Below, one piece after another: positions 1 through 11,263 of a DNA stretch of 64,000 bases; within the stretch, counting starts at the first letter, position 1; each line of letters starts with the position of its first letter. Made by a program: the position numbers and the translations under genes. The DNA comes from Auricularia sp. M13 (lineage: Eukaryota; Basidiomycota; Agaricomycetes; Auriculariales; Auriculariaceae): the NCBI GenBank assembly GCA_037042915.1, contig CM073193.1, forward strand, positions 558,001 through 622,000. The letters are read 5' to 3'. The notes under the pieces were generated by a model, which was given only the letters and a program-made list of their open reading frames with translations, ran no database searches and was not told where the DNA came from.

Positions 1-1523
1 GTGCGCCAGGTTTCAGAGCGCAATGTGATCATTGCTGTGGCCCTTTCGATGCCGTGCCGCTGGCCCTTTCTTCCCTTTTGGCACACATACACTTCCTGAC
101 CGCACATTGTGCGTGATTGTCTCTTCTGCTGGGTCCGCCACGGGAAGGAAAGATACTACGCTGCCCCGCGCACCAACTGTGGCAACTGCACACTCTGATC
201 GCATGTCAACCCGTCGCCCCTTCTGCGCCATCTCCTGCGGCTATCGATTAGGCCTGACAGACAAAAGGTTCGTCAATGATAATTTCTGCGCTTAGCAGGA
301 ATGCATTCACGCTGGTATTGTTTCCCGGTGCCTTGAAGCAGCGCATGTGCGCAGCTCCCGGACCTCCCCGCCAGTGTTGGTCCGGGAAGCTCACCGTGGA
401 ACGCCTCCAGCCGCTGCATATCTTTATTACCTGCGTCTTTCTCGTCGCCGCTCGTCAGCGCAGACAGTAGAGCATCGGCCGAATGGCTGACATCGAAGCG
501 CGGTGCGTTGTTTTGCCTTTTCGGTCGAAGGGCGTCTTCCTCTTCTTTCTTGGTCAGCCGATGGCCTGGGAGGCCGGCCAACATCCGCTCCATCGATGCT
601 CGCCCCCAGATACCTACCATAAGTCGGCTGCTGCCCGCTGGCGCTGCCCGCTGCCCGCTATCCAACAGGTGAGTCCCCGGAGATATGACGATTATGATAC
701 AGTACCTTTCTCCACAAGACCTTGGAGCAATTTTGGGCTGTTCCCATCATGCGACGTTCCAGTCAATTTCTGCGCTTAGGGATGTCGATGAGTCCGCAGT
801 GCTCTGGGGCTCCCATGACCTCCCAGCGGTTCCTTTCCGCCCAGTGGAACGTCGTGGAATTCAAAATTGATGGCACTAATGAAAAAAGAATCACAAGGCA
901 CAGCACGGTGAGAGACGCGTCCCGAACTGCGAGCACAAGTACCTACTAGGGACAACGTGACGGTATGTATTACGTCTGCTCGCGAGGTGGCGGACACGTT
1001 CACTTGTCTTCGTCTTCCTGCTTCTCCTTTGGCGACATGAAGTTGGGCTGCTGACGTTGACGCTGAAACTCTAGCTGACGCGGCGGAGTTGCCGCTTTGG
1101 TAGGACAATAAGAAATCCCACGCTCTGCGAAGACATTCGCGTAAATCTGATGCCGATAGATACGGTGACGGTCGTGCTCGGCATGCACCTAGATCTCGAG
1201 ATGCCAGATGCCAGATCCCAGATTTGGTGCTTCTCGTGGTCCCCTGTTCTGGGGAACGGGAAACTTGCTGGTACAGCAACTGTTCCAGTCAGAGCTGACA
1301 TATCCTGCTTGCCCTGTGCTACGGTGCTTGGCCAGGCCACGGGAGCCGTCTAGACTCAGACTGGATTAGGAAGGGAATTCTGGAACCCCCGTGTGTGGTG
1401 GACCTGGGTGCTTCGCGACGCGGAAGCAGTTTGCACCCTGTTTTTCTTCGGAACAAATTCCCGAGGTTGGACGGCTGCTTCCGGACCTGGCGCAGTGCCC
1501 GTGCCACTGCCAGTGGAAAAACC
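1..1523. other. Non-coding stretch at left edge
   Basis: No convincing gene. Reading frames here are short and overlap on both strands. A 15-bp word (AATTTCTGCGCTTAG) occurs twice, at 281-295 and 765-779. Around 630-660 there is a small run of CTGCCCGCT-like words, and around 1195-1225 AGATGCCAGATGCCAGATCC. The last few hundred bases are probably promoter and leader of the EVE-domain gene that starts at 1524. Confidence 0.5.
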
Positions 1524-2667
1524 ATGGCGGCAGCCCAGACGCCAGACGCAGACGCGCGTGGTCACTGGCTTATGAAGGCCGAGCCCGATTCGCGGGTCGT
1601 GAAAGGAAAAGACGTCAAGGTGCGTGTCTGGGCGGCAAAAGGAAAGGGAAATGAAAAATGTGACGCGCCGCGCGGGGATTGGGATTTGCAGTTCTCGGTG
1701 GAGGACTTTGAGAAGGCTGGGTGCGTGTGTAGGTAATAAGCAAGTAGGTATGAACGTTGACTGGGAGTCTGGGACAGGACTACGGCGTGGGAAGGCGTGC
1801 GGAGCTACGAAGCGAGGAACATCATGCGCGACAAGATGAAGGTCGGCGACAAGGTGCCTTTCTCTCGGTTTCTGCAATATTTGTGGAGCTTCTTTTTGAC
1901 GGTGTGGGGTTGGGGATAAAATTTTCAAGGTCTTGTTTTACCATTCGAACTGCAAAAATCCTGGTGCGCGCAGGTCAAGAACAAAGCACTCGCTCGAAAA
2001 CTGATGGTATCCCAATAGGAGTCGCAGCGTTGGCCGAGGTACGAGGGGGGCACGTGCTTCGTGCAAATCTGGTCGATATGGGCCTTGACTGATCTTTCCG
2101 ATCTGAAAAGGTGGCAAAGGAGGCATATCCCGACCGTAAGTTGGCGGCACCGGGCGTGCGAATGGAGTGATAACGTTCGCCACTAGACACAGCGTGGGAC
2201 CCGTGCGTGGTCTCGTTGGGGAGAGACAGTTTGAGTGACTGACAACGGGGGCGCGAGACAGGTCTCATCCGTACTACGATGCCGTGGGTTTATTCTATTG
2301 AGTTTTTATCTAGGCGCGTTCGGCTGATGATCACTGGCCCCGGTGGGATCACACGCTGCAGAAGAGCGACGCAGACAATCCACGGTGGTTCATGGTGGAC
2401 GTGCGGTTCGTGCGACGGCTGGACCACTTCGTGCCGCTGGCGGTGCTGAAGCGGGTGGCGGACGTGGTGGACTACCTGCGGGAGGAGCATGTGGAGGCCG
2501 TACGGGGGATGGCGCTCATCAACAAGGGGCGGCTGAGCGTGCAGCCTGTTTCTGAGCTGGCTTACGAGGCGGTGGTGGTGCTGGGCGATACTGGCGGGTT
2601 TGGTGAGCAAAAGAAAAGAGGGAGAGACGAGGAGACCACTGTGGCAAAGAAGAAGAGGAAGAAATGA
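1524..2667 (+). CDS. EVE-domain protein (Thy28/THYN1-like)
   Basis: A compact single-domain EVE protein of about 180 residues, with a basic tail ending KKKRKK that could serve as a nuclear signal. EVE domains are PUA-like folds that bind modified bases; THYN1-type proteins have been linked to 5-methylcytosine derivatives. The diagnostic start HWLMKAEPDSR follows MAAAQTPDADARG. Later pieces read FSVEDFEKAGTTAWEGVRSYEA, NIMRDKMKVGDKVLFYHSNC, KNPGVAALAEVAKEAYPD, then NPRWFMVDVRFVRRL. These come from about nine small exons: introns begin at 1620 and 1721, and more follow after VGDK, NPG, LAEV, YPD, WDP and YYDA. The phases join cleanly and rebuild the family pattern, so the model is strong; only the exact splice near 2280-2370 is less certain. 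The ATG at 1524 sits in an ACCATGG context. Confidence 0.88.
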
Positions 2668-2811
2668 TAATTACTTAGAAAGTCAACAATTGTCCGTGTT
2701 GTCGGGGTTTGTATACAGACACGCTTCTTGCTCTCTCGCTGCTCTGTTCGTTCGGCCCCGTGCTCTCGCTTTCGTCGCTCTCGCCGCCAGTGCCCGCCAG
2801 TGCCCGTGTCC

Positions 2812-5800
2812 ATGAACGCCGACTATATCGCGGGGAGGCCCAGCAGAAGCCCGCGTCGCCTGCGCAGTCGTCCACGCTCTGCTTCGCCAATCTCGAGCCA
2901 TGGTGCGCCCGCGCCGCCGCCCGGCGTTAAGGCCAGATCTAACGCCGATGCGCAGGATGGACGAGGAGTACGTCAAGCGGCTCTGCGCGCTCATGGGCTG
3001 GGACGGCGCCACGGTCAAAATCCCGCCGCCGCCGCCCGATCCGGCCACAGGGCACACGGTCAACAACCCGGGCTACTGCTTCCTGACCTTCCACTCGCCG
3101 GCCCAGGCTGCCATGGCGCTTGCCCAGGTCATGCCCGCTAACCCCGGCGCGACGCCCATGACCATGCCCAACAGCTCGCGCCCGTTCTCCGTCAGCTGGG
3201 CCAACGCGGCCTCCATCCCCTCGCTCTACGCCCAGCCCCAGTTCCTGCACCAGCCCAGCAGCCTCCCGCCGCCCCAGCCGAAGGAGTACTCCATCTTCGT
3301 GGGCGACCTCGCGCCAGAGGCATCCAACTCCGACCTCGTCGCCGTCTTCCGCAACCCCATGCTCGGCCTGCGCAGCGACCGCGAGCCCAAGTTCATCCGC
3401 CCCTTCTACAGCTGCAAGAGCGCAAAGATCCAGCTGGATCCCGTCACCGGCCTCTCAAAGGGGTACGGCTTCGTCAGGTTAGTCTCTGCTCGCGCGCCCG
3501 CGCCGCAGCCTACCCCCCGATCGTTCCCGACGCTTAGCCCCGTTCCCCAGGTTCACAGACCAAGCCGAGCAGCAACGCGCGCTCATCGAGATGCACGGCT
3601 TGTACTGTCTGTCGCGTCCCAGTGAGTAGCTCTCTGTTCTGTTCCCGCGTTTTTCCCACCCCCTATCAATTCTTCCCCAAATCCTGTGTGCCTGGTCCTG
3701 ACCGCATTATCTCAGTGCGCATATCGCCCGCGACTGCAAAGAGCAAGACACCTGGCTATGCGGGTGCGTATCACCAATCGCCCCAAACCATCATCATCTG
3801 CTAAATTGATTTTCTTCCAGCAGCCGGTCCGACTCCGACTGCCTACGACGACCCCCAGCATCACCAAGGCAAGGACCAGCATCAACATGGTCCCTCGTTC
3901 GATCCTCATGTCTCGAACCCTTCCCACTCGTCGGCACTTGCAGCGGCGGCCGGCGGGAGGACAGGCTCAATTGATATCTCTCCCACGATCATGGAGCAAA
4001 TCGCTAGTCTCGCCGCGCAGCCCTCTAGCTCCTCTCACGACTCCTCCACGACCGGCACGACAGGGGATGTCCATTCGTCCATTACAGCTCCGTTGGCACG
4101 CACCAACAACCCCACCTCGACGACCAATACCGCTTTCTTCCCGCCACCTCCGAATTACCCCGGCACGCCCTCGATCGAGTCACCTGCCCCTCCGAACTTC
4201 GAGGACTCGCAGATGCAGGCTTGGCGTCAGCAGCAGGCTCAGACGCGCGCGCTCCTCGGCAGTCTCATGGGTCCCAACGGCGAGCAGATCACGTCCGCCG
4301 ACCCGTACAATACCACGGTTTTCGTCGGTGGTCTGAGTCCGTTGGTCCCGGAGGAGACGCTGAGAACGTTTTTTGCACCCTTTGGCGAGATTCATTACGT
4401 ACGTTTTAGCTCGCCTTTGTCTTTCTGCTTGCAGCTTGTTCCCGCGGAGGTTGTTGATGGAACTGACGAACCCTCGCGTCACAGGTCAAGGTACCCGTCG
4501 GGAAGCACTGTGGCTTTGTCCAATTCGTCCACAAGGCCGACGCCGAGCGTGCCATCGAGAAGATGCAGGGCTTCCCTATTGGTGGTAGCAAAATCCGTCT
4601 CAGCTGGGGACGTTCGCAGTGTGCGTGGTCCCTTGCAATCGCTGCCGAGGAGAACAATAAGCTGAACTATCCAATTAGACAAGGCCGTGCAAGCAGCGGC
4701 TGCTCAAGTTGCTGCTGCCGCTGCGACGACGGGGGCACCGTCGGTCCCGACCTTCCAGCCTCCGCAGCCCAGTCAGCCGACTCCGCCGCCTCCACCACCT
4801 CCCCAGCAGCAGCAACAGCAGCAGCAGATCACGTCCCCTCAAGTCTCTACTCTGACTCAGGCTGAGCAAATTGCTCAGATCGCGGCGCGCCAGGGCGGTG
4901 TCTTCACGCCGGAGCAAGCCGCCATTCTCCTCCAGCTTGGGTACGGCACTGGCTGGCCCGTCCAGCAGCAGCCCGGCAATATGAATGCCCCTGGGGACGC
5001 GCAGGGGTTTCGCGGCGTGACATTCAATCAGCAGCAACAGCAGCCGGGACGTCTCAATGGCCAGCCCGGCGGCAACAAAGCTGACACGACGTCGAGATCG
5101 CCACCGCAGCAAGGCCAGTCGTCCTACTTCGCGTCGAACCAGCCCGGCGGCCAGAGGAACAGCGTTAGCATGCTGTCGTCGATGTACCCCATGGGTGGAG
5201 GCGATGGAGGAGATCAAGATCTCGATGCCGACGCTGCTGCTGCGAGAATCAGCAACTCGGTCTCGATGTCTGCGCTCGGCCAGAGCTTTTCCTCCAGTAT
5301 GAGCATGAATCTGCCACCCGTTATTTTGCATTCTCAACCGCTTACAGTTTCCCTCACAGACGCTCGCACGTCTCGTGCCAACACGCTTCCCAGCTTCGCG
5401 CCGTTCGGAGGGCCATTCAATGTTGGCAACAGCATGCTGAACCCCTCCGACGGCGGGATGCCGCAGGGAAACAACTACATGGGGTTTGGGAACCCGCAGC
5501 AGAATCAAGCGACGACGGGCGGCGGAGGGGAGTCCCCTACCAGCCCTTCAGCGAGTGGGGATCGCTTTGGCATGCCGACTGGTAACAGCCTGAACAACTC
5601 GTTCTCACCCTTCGTTGACGCCAATGCGAAGCGCGCGCCGGGCGGCTTCCAGATCAGCGACCTCCTCCGACAGGACTCGCAGCCGCTTCCGCGAACCTCG
5701 AGGAGCTCCGTCTCAACTCAGGGGTCTACCGCCCAGACCCAGATGTTCCACCCGAACAACAACCACGCCGGAGCGATTGGCCACAAGCCCTCGGTGGACA

Positions 5801-5994
5801 GCATCAGCGCCGCGCTTGCTAATATGGGCTTCGGGGAGTCGTACCGCCGCCCGGGGCAGACGTCCATCTGGTCGCACACGCCCGCCCATGGTCAAGCAGG
5901 CGGGGGTGTCTCGCCCACGTTCGCGCGGACGCGCGCCGTGGCGGGGAGCCCGCACAGCTCGGCGGGCGGCTCGGGGAACAGCGAGGGAGCGTGA
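2812..5994 (+). CDS. Three-RRM RNA-binding protein (Nam8/Csx1/TIA-like)
   Basis: An RNA-binding protein with three RRMs and a long Gln/Pro/Ser-rich tail, the architecture of yeast Nam8 (U1 snRNP, meiotic splicing) and fission yeast Csx1 (mRNA stability). RRM1 runs from STLCFANLEPW across an intron into MDEEYVKRLCALMGW, with RNP1 at GYCFLTF. RRM2 starts EYSIFVGDLAPE and has RNP1 KGYGFVRF split by an intron. RRM3 starts NTTVFVGGLSPLVPEETLR and ends GKHCGFVQF. Introns lie near 2900-2954, 3479-3550, 3610-3716, 3770-3820, 4398-4485 and 4620-4678. The tail (4687-5994) has polyQ and polyP at about 4780-4830. A start at 2812 gives MNADYIAG, which looks like a natural N-terminus but is one frame out from RRM1; the RRM1 frame itself is open back to an ATG at 2709. 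The role is inferred from domain order. Confidence 0.85.
5318..5360 (+). other. Possible in-frame intron in the tail of the RRM protein
   Basis: Within the uninterrupted tail, a GTATGAGC donor at about 5298 and a CCCTCACAG acceptor at about 5360 enclose 63 nt, a multiple of three with no stop. The enclosed peptide (MSMNLPPVILHSQPLTVSLT) is hydrophobic, unlike the Gln/Ser-rich surroundings. That fits an intron whose retention keeps the reading frame, but it has not been shown. Confidence 0.35.
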
Positions 5995-7199
5995 GTGCGC
6001 GAGGAGTTGCTGTGTTGCGGGACCGCGTCCGCACACGCGCGCTCACACGCATCCTCTGCTGTCTGATACTTTATCCCTCGTTGCCGCTTGCGTGTGTGGG
6101 CGCGTGTGCGCCTGTGGTCGTTTGCCCGTTCAGTCTGGTCCGCGGACGGAAGATGTTGCTGCTCTCGGTTTTTTCGGTCTATAACTCTGGAATGGTCGCG
6201 TCGTTATTTTCTTTTGCCCTCCCCATCCCATCCCCATCCTCTCACCTTTTCTTCCCCTTTCTCACGTAAATCATATACGCAAATCAATCCCCGCCACTCC
6301 TCCCTCCCTCCCTCCCCTGCTTGCGTCGTGTCTCCCTCTATTGTTTTCGCCCCCCACTCGCATGTCGTCTGTTCTGTTTTCGCTCCCGCTTGCCTCTCGT
6401 CGGTCTCATTTCCACTCTCCTCTCTATCGCTTCTCGTCCTCGTTATCTCGTCTCGCGCTCTCGACTTGGTCCTCAAACTCTTTCGCTTGCGAACACTACA
6501 CCCCAAATCCACCGTCCCCTTCCCCCCTCCGGGCGAGGCCGGCAAGTCCTTCAAACCCACCCACCCCACGCCGCCATTGTACCAGCTAAATAAACTCGGG
6601 GTGCGTCCGCAATTTTCCCCTCCTCAGTTGCCGAGCGCGCAGGCTGACGGTTTTCGCTCGCTCGCGTGCAGTCATGCATACACACACACAGCTCTGCACT
6701 CCACATACCGGATGTACGCCTCCTGCTATTGCCCCGCTTTGACACCCACCCTTTTCCACTCATCCCACCGCCCTTTACCACTTTTTCTTAACGTCTATAC
6801 GCCTTACCCCTCCCCCGTGTGCTATTACCCACCCACCCAACTCCCAGCTCTCTCGCCTTTTGACCGCTCGCCCGTTCGTCGCAAATTGCAAATAGTTTTA
6901 CCCCGTTCCTTTCCTTTCCTTTACTCTCTTCCCGTCCCGTTCTGTCCTGCTGATGAAAAGAAAAACGAAAAAAAGCCACGTATGATATGCCCTCGTATGC
7001 TTTCCCCCCTCCCTCCCTCCTCCCCGCACCCCCGCTCCTCCACTCCCGCCGGCCGCGCCTCGTCGTTGTTACTCTTTGTCGTGTTCCCCCCGTCTTGTCT
7101 CGTCTCGCGAATTCCAGTTTTCTGTTTTGCTGTTTCTGGGAATTATGGGATGTGGCGCGAGCGAAGGATGGGTGAGAAAAAATAGGTATATTGCGCGGC
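5995..7199. other. Pyrimidine-rich gene-free stretch
   Basis: Downstream of the RRM gene the + strand becomes strongly C/T-rich for about 900 nt, especially 6190-6560 and 6900-7110, with runs such as CCTCCCTCCCTCCCC. Long frames on both strands here are Ser/Pro/Arg-rich by-products of the composition. It may be the long 3' UTR of the RRM gene or a leader of an unrecognised transcript. Confidence 0.5.
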
Positions 7200-9078
7200 A
7201 CGGAGTGAATGTACTCAGGCGATAAGCTAGCTCAAGCGCTCAAGTACGAAAGGCACGACATCATCGTCCGTGATGCGTCCCCGTCGACCACCACGCGCCG
7301 CCGCGGAAGACGTACGAGCCGCCACAGCCGTGGCCCCGCTCCGAGGGTTGCGGTGGTCGCGCGCAGAACGTCGTCGCCATCGTCCGCGTTGGCGCCTCAG
7401 AGCTGAGGTTGACATGCTCCCTTGGAGCCAGCACGTTCGCCTGGACGCGCTGTGCAGTCGTCTGCATGCGCCGACCGGGAGAGACCCTAAGCGCGCGTCG
7501 TCGGCCTCCGAGTCGGAGGGACGCACCCGCGCGCAGTCCGGTCGCCTGCTGTTATGTATCGTGAAGTCTAAGAAAATGCAGCGGCTGCCTGTGCGCGTCA
7601 GTGGGTGTATTTTGGCGCGGGAGATGAGGCGCGGACGCGGCGGGGAGGGACGGGGCGGAGCTTAGCATGAGACTGTATTACCTGTACGCCTGCCGAAGGT
7701 AGGCTGTAAGTATGCCAGACGGGAGAGGAGAGGACTGAGGATCAAACTTGAAGCGTGCGGCGTTGACGGTCTGAGCGTCAGTCAGTCAGTCAGTCCTGCT
7801 CCGAAGAGTAAGTAATGAATTTCGATACAGATACAGTATGACTGGACGGACGGACCTGGTGTGTGATACTCTATCAATATGGGTCTGCGACGCTGCGCGG
7901 GCTGTGAATGTGTGCTGCAGTAAGTAAGTATGTAGATGGCACGTACGCGCGACGAGCGATACAGCTGATGGAGGTGTAGGAACGTAGGCGATGAAGGGGA
8001 GGGAGGGGCGGTAGCTGGGAATGGGCCGATAGTCCGTTGTACTATAGGCGGAAGTCGAGCTGCTGGATACAGTCGATGAGCCACTGTACGCCGCACAGGC
8101 CTAGGGGGCGGAGATAGGAGATGGAATGGACTGCCAGTGCTAGGAGTTCGGGACGCGTTGTCGAGGATGAGGATGACGGGCGCGCGGTCGTGGCGGCAGG
8201 AGGAGGAAAGACGTCGTGTATGGCCGGGATACTTATGCAGCGTCAGAGAGGCATTGGAGAGTACGGACGGACGTTGGAGGACGGATGGACTGGGAGGGAG
8301 GCCATTATGCGCACTGGGACGGGAGGAGGTCCACTGCGTCTGACTCGGACTCCGAGTCGCATTCGCGGACGGCCCGGGTGACTTCAATGCGGGGACGACA
8401 TGCATTACATATGGTATGGTGGACGGCGAGCGGCAGATACAGTAGATCCTGCGAGTCCTGGGGATCCTGGCGGGAGACGAGTACTTAGGACAGCGGTGCG
8501 AAGGAGCATTGCATTGCATTGTTTCGCGGCGCTGCCAATGCCACTGCCAGCCTGAGTGGAACCCGAAGTATCAGCACCCGCTCCTCCCACAATGACAACG
8601 TAACAGCACCCACTCACGATTCCAGCCCATAAGTAATTAGTCCTTCATGACGGCGAGGAGAGAGAGCCTGAGAGCTATGCAGTGATAGCTCCGACGGACC
8701 GCCGGATGGCGACTCCTCGGAGTCGGAACCGCTGATCATGAGAATTGAGATTGCGCCCCGAAATGCGAGATGCGGGATGCATACAGATTGCATTTTATGC
8801 TGGACGCGTTAAAGTGAGATCTCAATCTCGCGCGCCTCCACAGAAAGTGCTGTGTAATGAATGACGAGTCGCAGCTGAATTTGAACTGAGATTTTGTTCC
8901 CGGGTGGCTCCGAGGAGGCTTGCTTAGGTAATAGACGCTCATCGAGGTGTGCCTTGCGATTCGAAAGGAAAGCTACCCTTGCTCTTGGGCTGCGTTTAAA
9001 GAGAAGTCAAGCAGATGTGCGTGTTCAAACCTGTAGTCCAGAAAATAAAGAATACACAGCGAGAAAGCGGGAAAGCGA
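7200..9078. other. Intergenic, no gene recognised
   Basis: About 1.9 kb without a supportable gene. It contains a (GTCA)n run at 7777-7794 and scattered GATACAG words near 7827, 7960, 8067 and 8430. The 245-residue minus frame at 7782-8519 has no domain signature and looks like a chance opening. The right end is the 3' flank of RRP7. Confidence 0.5.
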
Positions 9079-10210
9079 CTAGTAGGGCACGAAGGCGCGC
9101 TTCTTCTGCAGCTCCTCGACCTTCTTCTTGTCCTCCTCGAATTTTTTGCGCAGCTCGGCGTGTTCTAATAGAATAGAATAGAGGGCACGCGTGAGCAAGC
9201 AGAAACAGCAGACATACATAGACGACCGAACAGAACGCACCTTTGAGGTTCTTCTCGCGCACCTGGAACGCGTAAAAGCCCTCCTTCTCCTTCTTCTCCT
9301 TCTTCCTCCTCCCCTTCCCCTTGGCCTCCGCATTCCCGCCGGCCAACTCGAACTTCTTGCTGGCGACGCCGACGCCGCCGCCGACGCTCTGGCCGTACGC
9401 GCCGCCGCGCACGACGAGCGTGAAGCCGTCCTCGTCGACGACCTCCTCGCCTTTGCGGTACGCGCTCTTCTGCGCCCGTTTGGCCTGCGCGAGCGCCCAG
9501 TCGAAGCGCAGGATTGCGCTCTCGGCGTGCGCGAGCACGGCGTCGAGCGCGGGCCGGCAGGCGGCGTGCCGCGCGGCGTAGTGCGACAGGCCGCGCGGTT
9601 CGTTTGGGAGCTTTGGAGGCCATGGCGGGATTTTGGAGTTGGAATTGGAGTTGGAAGAGGGGGAGGTGGTGGAGGAGAGCGCGCGGTCGAGGGAGGAGGC
9701 GTCCAGGAAGACGAGGTGCGCGCTGCCGCCCGACGCGTGCAGCGGGCGCGCGACGGGCGACGGCAGCGGTATGAGCGCCGGCGGGCCGGGGGGTTTTGTC
9801 TTTGTCTTGGTCTTTGCGTCCTTTTTCTTGCTCGTATCGAGTTTGCGCTTTTTCCGCGGATGCGCGGCGTCGTCGTCGTCGTCGGACGAGCTGCTGCTGC
9901 TGCTGCTCTCCTCCTCCGCTTCCACCTCCTGCGGCTCCTCGCCGTCTTCGCCCTCTTCCGCGGGTGCGGCAGAGGAGCCGAAGACGACGCGCTCGACGGT
10001 GCCGTACGGCGCGAAGAGCGCGCCCAGCTCGCGCGCGGTCGCGTCCGGCGGCACGTTCACGACGAACAGCGTGCGGCCCTCCGGCAGCGCAGGCCGCGTC
10101 CCGGCGTGCGCGCGCACGTAGAGGTTGTGCGTCGCGCTCGCCGAGTAGCGCAGTGGCAGGACGGCGAAGCCGCCGATGCTCGTCGTGCTAGCCGTCGGTG
10201 TTGCGGTCAT
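9079..10210 (-). CDS. RRP7: Ribosomal RNA-processing protein 7
   Basis: Rrp7 is a 90S pre-ribosome (UTP-C/CURI) factor needed for 18S rRNA maturation in the nucleolus. The N-terminal part carries an RRM-like domain (TLFVVNVPPDATARELGAL, then GTVERVVFG, later GSAHLVFLDASSLDRAL) interrupted by an acidic/serine loop (SSSSSSSSDDDDD) and a Lys-rich KKRKLD stretch. The C-terminal Rrp7 signature reads GFYAFQVREKNLK, then EHAELRKKFEEDKKKVEEL and QKKRAFVPY before the stop. One 76-nt intron (9165-9240) joins EKNLK to EHAEL and is supported by clean GTGCGT and TTAG borders. The start at 10210 (MTATPTAST) precedes the conserved GGFAVLPLRYS. The deduced length of about 350 residues is normal for the family. 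The gene is GC-rich throughout. Confidence 0.9.
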
Positions 10211-10774
10211 GAATGAAAAGACTAGTGTTGCGGCCGATAGGCGCCCGGGGACAAAATTCCCAATTGAGTTGATCATGAACAGTTTTTGCTTCGCGAGATA
10301 CATACAGTAGAGTTCAGTAATATGTTCTTCTCTTCCTACACGACTCTTCATTCTGCATTGCTTCGGTCAAACATGCCTGGGCCAACTTGACGCATGCAGC
10401 GTGCGGGCCAGGCTTAGGCTACTTCAAAACACAACCCCCGCGCGCGCTCTGACATGGCCGAGCGAACGACTCTTCAGATAATGTCCAGCTTGAGCTTGAG
10501 CCTTGGATGTAAAGTAGAGCTCGACATGCACGACATTTCGGTCTTGATTGCGAAATATAAAGCAGAAATTTTGCACGCGACTTGGACTTGGACTTGGACG
10601 TTCGTTCTTCAATATTCAATGTGGCATGTTTAATTGAGTCGTACACAGTCAGAAACAATAGAATCTACATCGCATCGACGACAGCGTGAGGGCGTCCAGC
10701 TCGTTCCTGGCGTCCGAATCTGAACTCTCGTCGCCCGTCGTTCCTCACACGCTCCCTCCTCGCGCTCCGCGCCG
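10211..10774. other. Intergenic
   Basis: Flank between two minus-strand genes: 5' region of RRP7 and 3' flank of the 79-residue gene. Contains TTGGACTTGGACTTGGAC (about 10581-10598), a short hexamer-type repeat. No gene is seen. Confidence 0.5.
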
Positions 10775-11263
10775 CTACCAATAAACGCGGCGCTCGATGG
10801 TGCGCTGCGCGCCGGCGTAGGACGGGACGGTGTACGTCGTGCGCCGGACGCGCGTCACCGTCGGGTACCACGCGTTGTAGAACGCGCCGGGCTCGAACTG
10901 GATCTCGAGGATGTGCCGGCCCTGGCGTGGTGCGTTAGCGAAAGCGGATGGGTGCGGGAGGGAGGGTGTGGGAGGAGGGGAGGAGGGAGGTGGGGGAGGT
11001 GGGCAGGTGGTATGGGAGGAGGACGGGAGGGGAGGAGGGCAGGAGGACGGGCAGGACAGGGTTGTCCTATCGGAAGGCGCGGGCGAGGAATGCGCGGCCG
11101 GCATGGGCATAATAAAAGCAAGCAAGCAGGCATCGGAACGAAAGAAAAGGAAAGGCAGGCAGGAACGCACATTAAAGTCGACATGCGAGCCGACGACGAG
11201 GCCCTCGCGCTTGCCGCTCGGCGTGTTCACGCTCACGATGTCGCCCGCTACGACGTCAGACAT
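10775..11263 (-). CDS. Small conserved-looking protein, 79 residues
   Basis: Two exons (11171-11263 and 10775-10922) join across a 248-nt intron to give a 79-residue protein, MSDVVAGDIVSVNTPSGKRE continuing to LVVGSHVDFNGRHILEIQF and ending IERRVYW. The phase at the junction is clean (AAT|GGC), with a GTGCGT donor and GCCAG acceptor. Alternating hydrophobic and charged residues suggest a small beta-barrel (SH3-like), but I do not recognise a family. An upstream in-frame ATG at 11293 would add ten residues; 11263 gives the more natural start. The intron is unusually G-rich (GGGAGGAGGGG runs) on the + strand. Its size is large for this genome. Confidence 0.6.
   Translation of the reverse strand: MSDVVAGDIVSVNTPSGKREGLVVGSHVDFNVRSCLPFLFFRSDACLLAFIMPMPAAHSSPAPSDRTTLSCPSSCPPPLPSSSHTTCPPPPPPSSPPPTPSLPHPSAFANAPRQGRHILEIQFEPGAFYNAWYPTVTRVRRTTYTVPSYAGAQRTIERRVYW

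Noticed and set aside
6088-7185. 365-residue + frame and other Ser/Pro-rich frames in the pyrimidine tract
   Set aside because: Explained by C/T bias; no globular signature on either strand.
9191-10216. 341-residue + frame opposite RRP7
   Set aside because: Antisense to a well-supported gene; Ala/Arg/Gly/Val-rich composition typical of a shadow frame.
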